Shown here one piece after another: positions 1 through 8,067 of a stretch of 64,000 nt of DNA. The DNA comes from Bacillota bacterium (lineage in GTDB: Bacteria > Bacillota > Clostridia > Lachnospirales > Lachnospiraceae), in assembly GCA_023407575.1 (NCBI GenBank), contig JAEYLX010000019.1:1-64000 (forward strand). The letters are read 5' to 3'. A model generated the notes under the pieces. That model was not told the DNA's origin. It was given only the letters and a program-made list of their open reading frames with translations, and made no database searches. Position numbers and translations under genes: made by a program. How positions within the stretch are numbered: position 1 is the first letter of the stretch; each line of letters starts with the position of its first letter.

Positions 1-346
1 GTTCCATGGATACTCCACCCTTTGCACGGTCTGTGGTATCTTTGATGGTCTGGATATAGATATCAGGTCCGTTGGAGTCAGTCATAGAGGTAGTAATCTT
101 CGTGAAGTAATCCCAGAAGGAAATACCGGTATACTCCACTTTTACACCCTGATGTGCTTCTTCAAATCTTTTAATCACTGAGAGTGTCCACTCATAGTTA
201 GGATCACCTTCCGGATAGATTGACCAGAACTTAAGTGTAACATCTCCTCCATCTTTATCCGATGAGGAGCAGCCGGTCAAAAACACTGTGGCGAGCATTG
301 TAATTGCTACTAAACAACTTAATAATTTCATTCCCATACGTTTCAT
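1..346 (-). CDS. sugar ABC transporter substrate-binding lipoprotein (N-terminal part, cut by window edge)
   Basis: The 115 visible codons begin with a signal peptide ending in the lipobox LTGC (cysteine near residue 25) and then a serine- and acid-rich linker, which indicates a lipid-anchored extracellular protein. After it the sequence VTLKFWSIYPEGDPN and the following region with SFWDYFTKITTSM match the first lobe of family 1 sugar-binding proteins. The ATG at 346 has GGAGG about eight bases upstream. It lies 157 bp downstream of a MalG-type permease on the same strand, so it probably belongs to that importer. The rest of the gene, and probably the partner MalF permease, lie outside the window. 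The substrate is unknown; a mannoside is inferred only from the neighbourhood. Confidence 0.85.
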   Translation of the reverse strand, partial: MKRMGMKLLSCLVAITMLATVFLTGCSSSDKDGGDVTLKFWSIYPEGDPNYEWTLSVIKRFEEAHQGVKVEYTGISFWDYFTKITTSMTDSNGPDIYIQTIKDTTDRAKGGVSME

Positions 347-503
347 ATCTTTTTCCTCCATTTTTCATGCATTCTATTAAGATAATATTGTTGATTAAAG
401 TGTCAAAAGTCATAAGTATACTTTAATGATGAATATGTGTGTATATACATTCATCCTTACAGCCGAATCAGACTTTTGACTCTTTCATCACGGTTTATTG
501 TAA
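347..503 (-). promoter_or_regulatory. gap between permease and binding protein with TTAAAGT...ACTTTAA inverted repeat
   Basis: This AT-rich gap separates two same-strand transporter genes. It contains TTAAAGT at about 394-400 and ACTTTAA at about 420-426, which are reverse complements 19-20 bp apart. The right arm includes ATACTTTA (418-425), the motif that recurs upstream of other mannoside genes in this window. It may carry a separate regulated promoter for the binding protein. No clear U-tract terminator is visible. Confidence 0.4.
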
Positions 504-1403
504 TTATCCCTTTACCGCACCGGATTTAACGCCTTCCAGAAAATATCTTTGACAAAATACAAAGATAATTATATTGGGAATCATAGAAATCAAGGACCCT
601 GCCATTAAAAGACTCCAGTTCGTACTTAATTGCGAGAAGAAAGCTCTAAGACCAAGTGCCACTGTGGTAAGTGCCGTATCATTAATATAAATCATTGGTC
701 CCATGTAATCATTCCAGGAGAACAGGAAGGCAAAAATGGCTACCGTAGCAATTACCGGTTTTGAAAGCGGAAGCATAATTCTCCACCAGATGCCCATTTC
801 TCCCGAACCATCAATCTTCGCCGCTTCAAAGATTTCCTTAGGAACTGTTTTAAAGAACTGTTGTATCAATATAACATTTCCGGCTCCGCCTCCGAGAAAG
901 GCCGGAAGCACGAGGGGCCACCAGGAATTTGTCAGTCCCATTGAGCTATACATCTTATATGTAGGAATCATTAAGACCGATCCAGGTATCATCATGGTCA
1001 CTAACATAACAGAATAAACAAGATCTCTTCCGGGCCATCGAAGCTTTGCAAAGGAGTAGGCGACCAAGCTGGCAGAAACCGTTGTACCCAGAACTGTAAG
1101 CCCGGTAACAATACCACTGTTCATGAAATATCTTGCAAAGGGGATTTGCTTAAACACATCAACAAAGTTCTGCCACCGCCAGGAATCTGGAATTAACATG
1201 TCACGAAAGCCCACCGCTGTCATCAGCTCTGATTCCGTTTGAAGAGAAATTGATATCATATAGACAAACGGAAATAAGAAATATACTGTAAATATAATCA
1301 GTGACAACATTACCGACGTTACATATAAGGCTCTTTTTAATTTTCTTATTGTTTTAAGCTTGTTATTCCTTTTCATAGCTGTCTCTAATTCAATGTTGTT
1401 CAT
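504..1403 (-). CDS. carbohydrate ABC transporter permease, MalG type
   Basis: This 299-residue inner-membrane protein has six predicted membrane segments and belongs to the MalG branch of sugar importer permeases. The EAA loop that contacts the ATPase is visible near residues 190-210 (EIFEAAKIDGSGE followed by LPLSKP). The C-terminus ends in RYFLEGVKSGAVKG, typical of the family. The ATG at 1403 has GAGGG upstream. It is first in its transcription unit, with the binding protein downstream. The usual MalF partner is absent between them, so gene order is MalG then binding protein, which is uncommon; MalF may follow outside the window. No ATPase gene is seen, consistent with a shared MsmX-type ATPase. 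Confidence 0.93.
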   Translation of the reverse strand: MNNIELETAMKRNNKLKTIRKLKRALYVTSVMLSLIIFTVYFLFPFVYMISISLQTESELMTAVGFRDMLIPDSWRWQNFVDVFKQIPFARYFMNSGIVTGLTVLGTTVSASLVAYSFAKLRWPGRDLVYSVMLVTMMIPGSVLMIPTYKMYSSMGLTNSWWPLVLPAFLGGGAGNVILIQQFFKTVPKEIFEAAKIDGSGEMGIWWRIMLPLSKPVIATVAIFAFLFSWNDYMGPMIYINDTALTTVALGLRAFFSQLSTNWSLLMAGSLISMIPNIIIFVFCQRYFLEGVKSGAVKG

Positions 1404-1941
1404 TTGAAACCCTCATTTACTAATTAGTTTAATAGGTAGTTGATAAATCATTATAACAACCTGCAATATTTTGCAACTTGATATTATCAAGTTGAATTTA
1501 ATATACAAGTTTAAATACTGTAACCAAATAATATCATCAATTTCCTTAGTATGTCAACATTTTTGACAATAAAATATACTTTAAGCCTCATAAACTTGAT
1601 AAATATGATATATATTTCAGGTTATGTACACTCCAACAACTAAAAAGATATAAGTTTTATTGCATTTTTTATATTTACTATCTTTATTGCTATATAATAT
1701 ACGATTTTTCTATATTTTATTTATGCATATTGCACTTTATTTTATCATAATACTTTTAATTGTAAAATTTTCGTTGACATATTGGCAGCTAAATCTTTAT
1801 AATCATATTAGGATATCAACTTGTATAACTTGTATACATTATATAAGATTTGTATATAATGTAATTTAATACATTTTCATTTTATAATTAGTTACATCAT
1901 AAAGCAGAGTATCATTAGGAGAGTATCAATAGGGGGTACAT
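1404..1941. promoter_or_regulatory. divergent promoter region with operator-like palindromes
   Basis: This very AT-rich 538-bp region lies between the leftward permease and the rightward GntR/LacI regulator, and must hold promoters for both. It has a perfect palindrome at 1474-1494 (arms CAACTTGATA and TATCAAGTTG around one T). Related half-sites are AACTTGATA near 1593, ACAAGTTTAA near 1505, and two CTTGTATA-type repeats near 1815-1835. An ATACTTTA motif lies at 1576-1583. Short open frames here have no ribosome binding site and look non-coding. Confidence 0.6.
1474..1494. promoter_or_regulatory. perfect 10-bp-arm palindrome, candidate operator of the adjacent GntR/LacI regulator
   Basis: The arms CAACTTGATA (1474-1483) and TATCAAGTTG (1485-1494) are exact reverse complements separated by one T. 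The site lies about 70 bp upstream of the permease start and in the shared promoter region of the regulator at 1942. Size and symmetry suit a dimeric winged-helix repressor. The assignment to that regulator is inferred from position. Confidence 0.5.
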
Positions 1942-3021
1942 ATGAGCAATTTCCTTTATAAACAAATCAAAGAATATTTATTGCAGTTAATCGAAACAAA
2001 TAAACAGGTCTCACACTATAAACTTCCCTCGGAAAACCAAATTGCCCTGAAGTTTAACACCTCCAGAATAACTGCCAAGCGGGCATTAATGGAACTTCAG
2101 GAGGAAGGCTATATCTACCGCTATCAAGGAAAAGGCAGCTATATTAATACAGAGAAAGAGGAGTCTCCGTCCAAGAGTTCCTCGAATTTCATCTGCATGT
2201 TATTACCCAATATAGGAAGCAGCTTTATATCCAATATTGTTGCAGGGGCAAGAAACGTGCTCAAACAGCAAGGATATCATCTTCTTCTAATGAGCGAGCG
2301 CGAGAATGAACTTGTACAAGAGAATCTGGTCAGCAATCTTGTAGATTTGGGAGTGAAAGGCATTATTGTTTTTCCCAATAACTCTGCAAAATATAACAAG
2401 GACTTGCTTTTACTGGCCTTTAATAAGTTTCCTGTTGTTTTTGTCGATCGTACACTAAGTAACATTGATGTCAGCTCTGTCAGCAGCGACCATACCGAAA
2501 TGAGCAAAAAGGCAGTCCAGCATCTTATTGACAAAGGTTGCAAAAATATCGGTTTAATCACCGTTCCGGCAGACTACGGCAGCAGCACCGCACGCAGAAT
2601 TTCCGGCTATGAACGTGCCCACATGGAAAATAATCTTCTAATTAAATCCAGCAATATATTAGTCGTTACAAAGGATATGCTCGACCAAAAAGAGCTTATC
2701 AGCAACTTTTTAAGAGACAATCCAGAGCTGGATGGTCTTTTATCCTACGGCGACACCATAGGCATCAATGTGTATCATGCCATAAGCGAATGCGGTATTC
2801 AGGTTCCAAAGGATCTTAAAGTTGTATTTTTCGATAATGAATACTCAAATTATCAGGATATCCTGCCGTTTGCTTCCACCTGTATATCCCAAAGAAGCAC
2901 AGAAATCGGAGAGACAGCAGCTAATCTTTTGATCAAATATATGAAAAACCATTCTGTTGGTAATGATAAGATTTTAATAGAATGCGATATTATAGAAAAA
3001 GAGTCAACAAGAGCGGAATAA
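1942..3021 (+). CDS. GntR-family regulator with LacI-type sugar-binding domain (AraR-like architecture)
   Basis: This 359-residue transcription factor has two parts. Residues about 1-70 form a GntR winged helix (LPSENQIALKFNTSRITAKR, then GYIYRYQGKGSYI). Residues about 80-359 form a LacI/periplasmic-binding-type effector domain, with FVDRTLSN, DGLLSYGDTIG and VVFFDNEYS matching that fold. The ATG follows GGGGG at a good distance. It sits between a divergent sugar importer and a co-directional alpha-mannosidase, so it most likely senses a mannose-containing sugar and controls both. AraR-type proteins usually repress and release DNA on effector binding. A second protein of the same architecture lies at 39795. 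Confidence 0.93.
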   Translation: MSNFLYKQIKEYLLQLIETNKQVSHYKLPSENQIALKFNTSRITAKRALMELQEEGYIYRYQGKGSYINTEKEESPSKSSSNFICMLLPNIGSSFISNIVAGARNVLKQQGYHLLLMSERENELVQENLVSNLVDLGVKGIIVFPNNSAKYNKDLLLLAFNKFPVVFVDRTLSNIDVSSVSSDHTEMSKKAVQHLIDKGCKNIGLITVPADYGSSTARRISGYERAHMENNLLIKSSNILVVTKDMLDQKELISNFLRDNPELDGLLSYGDTIGINVYHAISECGIQVPKDLKVVFFDNEYSNYQDILPFASTCISQRSTEIGETAANLLIKYMKNHSVGNDKILIECDIIEKESTRAE

Positions 3022-3031
3022 CCGAAGCAGC

Positions 3032-3065
3032 AGAAAGGTTGAAAGGAAATCCTTTCAACCTTTCT
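3032..3065 (+). other. strong intercistronic RNA hairpin between regulator and alpha-mannosidase
   Basis: A perfect 15-bp stem is formed by AGAAAGGTTGAAAGG (3032-3046) and its complement (3051-3065) around an AAAT loop. It starts 11 bases after the regulator stop and ends 7 bases before the mannosidase ribosome binding site. No U-tract follows, so it is not a typical terminator. It may stabilise or process the mRNA, or lower read-through. Confidence 0.7.
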
Positions 3066-3082
3066 TAAAAATGGAGGTATCT

Positions 3083-5857
3083 ATGAATATAGAGAAGATA
3101 TATTATTTTGCAGCAACACATTGGGATAGAGAATGGTATAAAACAGTGGATGAATATCGCTTCAGACTTATTCCGGTCATGGATAAAATTATAAGAACCT
3201 TGAAAGCAAATCCCAATTTTGAGATATTTACCTTAGACGGTCAAACCAGTATTTTGGAAGATTATCTGGTAATACAAGGTGAGACCTCCTATGATAACGC
3301 CTTAAAGTCATTGATTAAAGACGGGCGTCTTCTTATTGGCCCCTGGTATACCATGCCGGATGAATTTCTAATCTCCGGAGAAAGTATGATCCAAAATCTA
3401 ATCCTTGGTCATTCTATTTGCGAAAAATACGAAACTACAGCACTCAAGGCAGGTTATGTCTGTGATACTTTTGGCCATATTGCAAATCTCCCTCAGATAT
3501 TAACTGGTTTCAATATTAAAAACGCTGTAATCAGCAGAGGAACGAACGATCATGACCTGGATTGCTTTTTTCACTGGTCTTCCCCTGATGGTTCAAAGCT
3601 TCTAACCTTTAAAACACCTGAAATCTGCGGTTATGGCTCCTTCTTCTATGAAGTCATAAGCGAATTCTACCCTGACTATCACCTGCATCTGGACGAAATC
3701 ACCGAGAAAGCTATTAAATATGTGGAACGCGAGCTCACACGAACTTCTCTTCCCTACGTTATCCTTATCGATGGTATGGATCACGAAACTATACACGAAT
3801 TTATGCCTGAAATTCTTAGCCGTCTGGCAGTACATTTTGATTGTCCGGTGGTTCAAGAGCGCTTGGATGATGTATTTGAACAGCTGAACGAAAGCATGGA
3901 ACGGAGCACAACAACCTCGACTATAAACAATGCTAATATTTATCACAAGGATTTAGCTACTGTAGTTACTGCGGAAAGAAAACCAAATTACAAGCATGGC
4001 GAACTCACCGAACTTGCTAAGGCTTACGAAATGCACATCAAGCTCATTCCCCACACGCTTTCTTCCCGGTACGACTTAAAAAGTATAAATGATGAGTGCC
4101 AGAATCTTTTAGAGCATTACGCCATGCCTTCTTCTGCAATTGATGAAATGAATGGTTCGGATTATCTTTACTCCTATATCAAGTATGCTTACACCCAGTT
4201 GCTGCAAAATCATGCTCACGACAGCATTTGCGGCTGCTCCATTGATGCCGTTCACAGAGAAATGCTCACTCGTTTTTCTAAAACCTATCATACTGCTGCT
4301 GAATATTTCTTTCAGTTTTGTTCCAAGGAGTATTTCCGCTCGGTCAATGCGCTGACTAATAAAACAATTGCTAATGCTGATAGCTCCGAAGCCGGCTGCT
4401 TCATCAAAGTATTTAATCCTCTCCCCTATGAATATCAGGGAGCCCTTGAGGTTGACATTGATTTTGATCCTGACTTTGAGGTAAAGTCCCTGCCCTTTAT
4501 GAAATATGAACAGCGTAATTCCTTCCTTATACTGGATGAAGACAATTGTGAGTTAAAATATAATATTATTCACGCCTCACGAGCAAAGAACGTGAAACAA
4601 TTCGGCGGAAATAAGCGTCTTGCTGATACTCATCGGGTAGCCTTCATATCAAAGCTTCGGCCACTCGGATATACCACCTTTACCATTAAACCGTTACACC
4701 TTCCCTATCGCATCACAGAACGCTTCTCTGACTCGGCAGTTTCCTGTCAGAATGAATTAATACGTTTTGAGATTGCACCGAATGGAACCATATCAATTAC
4801 AGACAAAAAAACCGGACGGGTCTATTCCGGTCTGCACTCCTTCCTCGATTGCGGAGAAATGGGCGACGGCTGGTTCCACATCAGACCGCTGGAAGACCGC
4901 TCTATCTCTTCTCTCGGCTGCCAGGTAAGCATTGAAAAGACCTTTGACGGTTACGCAGAATGCAAATTCATAATTCGTTACGAGTTCTCACTTCCAAAGG
5001 AAAAGGTCCACAACTTTCAATTCGTCCAACGAAGTAATCTCTATGAAACCTGCATTATTCGATCGGAGTTTACCATCGCAAGGGATTCCGCTTTGGTATC
5101 CGTTCATACCGAAGTTGACAATAACATTTGTGACCACCGCCTTCAACTGCATTTACCGACCAATGTAGTCACAGATCGGTATCAGGTAAACCAGTGCGAT
5201 CTAATACTCACCAGGTCAACTGGTCAAGACCACAGTCATCACACCTGGAAAGAAACCGATATAACAGAAAAATCCTTTGAAAATATGGTTTTTGTTCGTT
5301 CTGAAGACGAAACAAATCCACATGGCCTTTTATTCCTATCAAAGGGTGGTCTGCATGAAGTATCTTGCTCCGGAGACAGGGAAAACAGTATCGACATCAC
5401 CTTACTGCGCTGTTTCACCAAGACAGTTAATACAGACGGCGAACCAGACGGACAATTGCAGGGAAGGCATGTATTTGAATATGCTATTATGCCTATTGCA
5501 GCCCAAACAGATTGCGAGCTTGTTCTAATAAAGGACCGGTTTGTTTGCGGTTATAAAGCTTTCACAATTCCTTCCGGTCTTAAGCTTCCGGAGGAAAGCG
5601 CCTTTACTTTTTCCTCTGATGCCTGCACTTACCTTACCTGCCTGCCCTCAAAAAATGCAAAATCCAGCATCATGATACGTGCTGTGAACAACTCCGCTTT
5701 GCCCTCCCCCTGCAAAATAAGCTTTGCAAAGAAAATAGACAAAGCCTGCATCTGTAACTTTCTTGAGGAAGAAACAGATATTGTTGATACAAATTTAAAC
5801 GAGTTGGATGCAATTGTTCCACCTTATAAAATTATAAATCTAAAAGTTAATTTCTAA
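3083..5857 (+). CDS. GH38 alpha-mannosidase (MngB-like)
   Basis: This 924-residue enzyme is predicted to hydrolyse terminal alpha-mannosyl residues in the cytoplasm, as there is no signal peptide. The zinc-binding motif HWDREW is at residues 13-18 and the nucleophile aspartate lies in CDTFGH at D128. A second zinc-site motif, QNHAHDSICGCS, falls near residue 375. The C-terminal half contains the beta-sandwich domains of GH38. Length and HWDREW point to the MngB-like branch, which differs from the HSHxD enzymes at 23467 and 33237. An ATG 12 bases upstream is in frame, but GGAGG lies between the two, so the ATG at 3083 is preferred. It is co-transcribed with the regulator at 1942. Exact linkage specificity cannot be read from sequence. 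Confidence 0.93.
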   Translation: MNIEKIYYFAATHWDREWYKTVDEYRFRLIPVMDKIIRTLKANPNFEIFTLDGQTSILEDYLVIQGETSYDNALKSLIKDGRLLIGPWYTMPDEFLISGESMIQNLILGHSICEKYETTALKAGYVCDTFGHIANLPQILTGFNIKNAVISRGTNDHDLDCFFHWSSPDGSKLLTFKTPEICGYGSFFYEVISEFYPDYHLHLDEITEKAIKYVERELTRTSLPYVILIDGMDHETIHEFMPEILSRLAVHFDCPVVQERLDDVFEQLNESMERSTTTSTINNANIYHKDLATVVTAERKPNYKHGELTELAKAYEMHIKLIPHTLSSRYDLKSINDECQNLLEHYAMPSSAIDEMNGSDYLYSYIKYAYTQLLQNHAHDSICGCSIDAVHREMLTRFSKTYHTAAEYFFQFCSKEYFRSVNALTNKTIANADSSEAGCFIKVFNPLPYEYQGALEVDIDFDPDFEVKSLPFMKYEQRNSFLILDEDNCELKYNIIHASRAKNVKQFGGNKRLADTHRVAFISKLRPLGYTTFTIKPLHLPYRITERFSDSAVSCQNELIRFEIAPNGTISITDKKTGRVYSGLHSFLDCGEMGDGWFHIRPLEDRSISSLGCQVSIEKTFDGYAECKFIIRYEFSLPKEKVHNFQFVQRSNLYETCIIRSEFTIARDSALVSVHTEVDNNICDHRLQLHLPTNVVTDRYQVNQCDLILTRSTGQDHSHHTWKETDITEKSFENMVFVRSEDETNPHGLLFLSKGGLHEVSCSGDRENSIDITLLRCFTKTVNTDGEPDGQLQGRHVFEYAIMPIAAQTDCELVLIKDRFVCGYKAFTIPSGLKLPEESAFTFSSDACTYLTCLPSKNAKSSIMIRAVNNSALPSPCKISFAKKIDKACICNFLEEETDIVDTNLNELDAIVPPYKIINLKVNF

Positions 5858-5880
5858 CATTTTTCAGCAGTTGAACATTA

Positions 5881-5927
5881 GAAAGATCCAGCTATCGATA
5901 TATCGATAGCTGGATCTTTCTTTTCTT
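5881..5927 (+). terminator. rho-independent terminator after the GH38 gene
   Basis: A perfect 20-bp inverted repeat (5881-5900 against 5901-5920) is followed by TTTTCTT on the plus strand. It ends the alpha-mannosidase transcript before the convergent GH43 gene. Confidence 0.9.
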
Positions 5928-5987
5928 CTATTCACTTTTCATCAGCCATTGCATTCCCGTCAAAACATTCCTATCGGTCTGTCTTTA

Positions 5988-6896
5988 TTAGAGCAAAGCA
6001 CCTTTATACTCCCATTCGGATGTCATGTTAACCTTATCAATTACTCCATTGTCGATATTCATCCTATCGATACATAGGTTTCTATGCCCCGAAACCGTAT
6101 CACCCACAATTCTTCTATGGTACACCATAAGCCATTCTTTCGTTTGTTCAAAATATAAATAACCATGATGTCCAGGTCCTTCCGCTAATGGTCTTTGGGA
6201 TTCCAGGATGGTTGCCGCCTTATTGAAGAGACCTACGGGTGAATCGGCAGAACAATATTGCACACAATAGGTTCCGTCTCCCCAACTGCCTGTTGACCAC
6301 ATAAAATAATAAATATTATCTTTCTTTAGCATGCAAGGACCTTCCACATAGTTTGGAGGCGTAACTTCTTTAAATATCTCACCGTCAGCATGTGGTACAA
6401 ATCCTGTCATATCCTCATTCATTACAGCTACATTACAATGTCCCCAACCGCCATAATATAAATATATCGTCCCATCATCATCTTTAAAAAGATGAGCATC
6501 AATGGGCTGTGCCTGATTAATAAAACGGGCAATTAAAGGCCTGTCCAAAATTTTTCTAAAAGGTCCTCCAGGAGCATCTGCAACAGCAATCTCCAAACCG
6601 CCAATCTCCTCATCAGATTGAATATCATTGGAAGCAAAAATTAAGTAGTACCTGTCATTTTTCTCAATAATTGTAGGAGCCCATACCGCCCTCCATATGT
6701 GAGGAAAATCCTCTATATCAATAATTGCTTCTTCCTTCTTCCAATTCACCAAATCCCTTGAATGAAACGCATCGAGATTTAATTGATCTTCATAACGAGA
6801 AAATGATCTCGTAACATAAATCCAGTATTCTCCCTCATAATAACGAGCTTCGGGATCTGCATACCATCCATCGACTATTGGATTTTTCACTTCCAT
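5988..6896 (-). CDS. GH43-family glycosidase
   Basis: This 302-residue single-domain protein is a five-bladed beta-propeller of glycoside hydrolase family 43. The general-base aspartate is visible in DGWYADPEA (D14). The acid glutamate is likely in VEGPCMLKK near residue 190, and AVWAPTI and MVYHRR are typical of blades in the family. No signal peptide is present, so it acts in the cytoplasm. GH43 members mostly cleave alpha-L-arabinofuranosides or beta-xylosides, and some act on galactosides. Its presence suggests that the imported glycans carry a non-mannose decoration or that the locus handles mixed plant polysaccharides. It is a lone minus-strand gene between two terminators. Confidence 0.88.
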   Translation of the reverse strand: MEVKNPIVDGWYADPEARYYEGEYWIYVTRSFSRYEDQLNLDAFHSRDLVNWKKEEAIIDIEDFPHIWRAVWAPTIIEKNDRYYLIFASNDIQSDEEIGGLEIAVADAPGGPFRKILDRPLIARFINQAQPIDAHLFKDDDGTIYLYYGGWGHCNVAVMNEDMTGFVPHADGEIFKEVTPPNYVEGPCMLKKDNIYYFMWSTGSWGDGTYCVQYCSADSPVGLFNKAATILESQRPLAEGPGHHGYLYFEQTKEWLMVYHRRIVGDTVSGHRNLCIDRMNIDNGVIDKVNMTSEWEYKGALL

Positions 6897-7051
6897 CCTA
6901 ACACACTCCCTGTTCCATAAATTTTAAAATTATATTTATAAGTCAATCCTAATTTTGGTAATCCAAACTTCATACTTTCTTGTCCCCTGATATGCTGATT
7001 TTATCAAGCATAGAAACAAATCATTATATGCAAAGTTTGAGTCAGTAAATC

Positions 7052-7094
7052 AATAAACCCAATCAGCAAAATAACCGATTGGGTTTATTTTTTC
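7052..7094 (-). terminator. terminator at the end of the double-importer operon
   Basis: A 13-bp stem (7052-7064 against 7077-7089, arms AATAAACCCAATC and complement) lies 38 bases past the stop of the last operon gene. It is flanked by T-rich sequence on the plus strand and by TATTGATTT on the minus strand, so it may work in both directions. Confidence 0.75.
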
Positions 7095-7126
7095 AGACTA
7101 ATATCACTGACATTTTATCACTTTGC

Positions 7127-8020
7127 CTATTTGCTATTACGTTTTTTCTTCTGAAGGATTACTACCGCTGCAGCACATACCACAACCACTACCACAATTA
7201 CTATAATTATAGCCGGAAGCGAACTATTCTCATCAGTGTCTGCACCAGTGTTATCTACAGGTGTCACTCCCTGTTCATCATCGGCAGGTGCCAGTGTAGG
7301 GGCTGTAGTAGGTACGGGTGTTGGAGTTGCTATTTTAGTTGCATCCACATAGGTACCGGCTACCTCAAAATGTCTGTTAGGGAAGGCAGCATATGCTTGA
7401 AGATTCATTTCCTGTGAATTATCATCCACTGTCACGTAGAATAAATCAGTGTCCGCTAACCCATCTGCAGCTTCGCTGCCGCTATATGCATTGGCATCAT
7501 CATGAACATAAGTTTCTAAAGCCAACACAACTTCCTCAAGTGCTTTATTTCGATAGGAAAAGGTTGTTGTACCATCTGCATTGGGAATAAATTCACCAAA
7601 TCCCTTGGTTGTAGCAATTTCACCGTTATTTGATAAGGTAACCATTTTCGCATTTAAATCTTCTAAGGAGTCAAAACTGAACTTAATGTTAATTACATCT
7701 GCTTCATGGTCTTCGGTCAGTTCATCTTCCTCGTTATCATCCCATTTTTGTACTGTTTCCTTACGGGTTGCTAATTCAAATTCAATCGCTTTTGATTCTC
7801 CAAACGCCTTAATCGATTGTACAACTCCATCAATTCCGTTTGCCAACTGTGTGTTGGTATCATCATCAGCACGAATAAATAAATCAAAAGCAAATTCACC
7901 GGCACCTGTTTCTGTGGAAATATTTAAATAAGCCGATACTTTACCTTTTGCACATCCGGCTAAGGTCAGACAAACCATCAATAATAACAAAATAACAATT
8001 ATTTTTTTAAATTTTCTCAT
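7127..8020 (-). CDS. lipoprotein of unknown function with C-terminal membrane anchor
   Basis: This 297-residue protein has a lipoprotein signal (lipobox LAGC, cysteine near residue 23). A globular region follows at about 28-230, then a PTPVPTTAPTLAP linker and a single C-terminal membrane helix followed by KKKRNSK. It is therefore tethered at both ends to the outer face of the membrane. I do not recognise the globular domain with confidence; the start, SAYLNISTETGAGEF, is loosely like LppM-type domains. It is the last gene of the importer operon, 47 bp after the binding protein, so a role in sugar capture or in organising the transporter is plausible but unproven. Confidence 0.8.
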   Translation of the reverse strand: MRKFKKIIVILLLLMVCLTLAGCAKGKVSAYLNISTETGAGEFAFDLFIRADDDTNTQLANGIDGVVQSIKAFGESKAIEFELATRKETVQKWDDNEEDELTEDHEADVINIKFSFDSLEDLNAKMVTLSNNGEIATTKGFGEFIPNADGTTTFSYRNKALEEVVLALETYVHDDANAYSGSEAADGLADTDLFYVTVDDNSQEMNLQAYAAFPNRHFEVAGTYVDATKIATPTPVPTTAPTLAPADDEQGVTPVDNTGADTDENSSLPAIIIVIVVVVVVCAAAVVILQKKKRNSK

Positions 8021-8067
8021 ATACCCTCCATTAGGACTATATTAATTCTTTAGAGAATGTGCGCCAA

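Noticed and set aside
418..425. ATACTTTA copies read simply as -10 promoter boxes (TATACT)
   Set aside because: Several copies lack the TATACT form (CATACT) and several point away from the gene they precede, so a promoter box does not explain all of them, though it may explain some.
1660..1869. Small plus-strand open frame in the divergent promoter region
   Set aside because: Very AT-rich, Ile/Tyr/Leu-biased translation, no ribosome binding site, and it covers the region expected to hold promoters.
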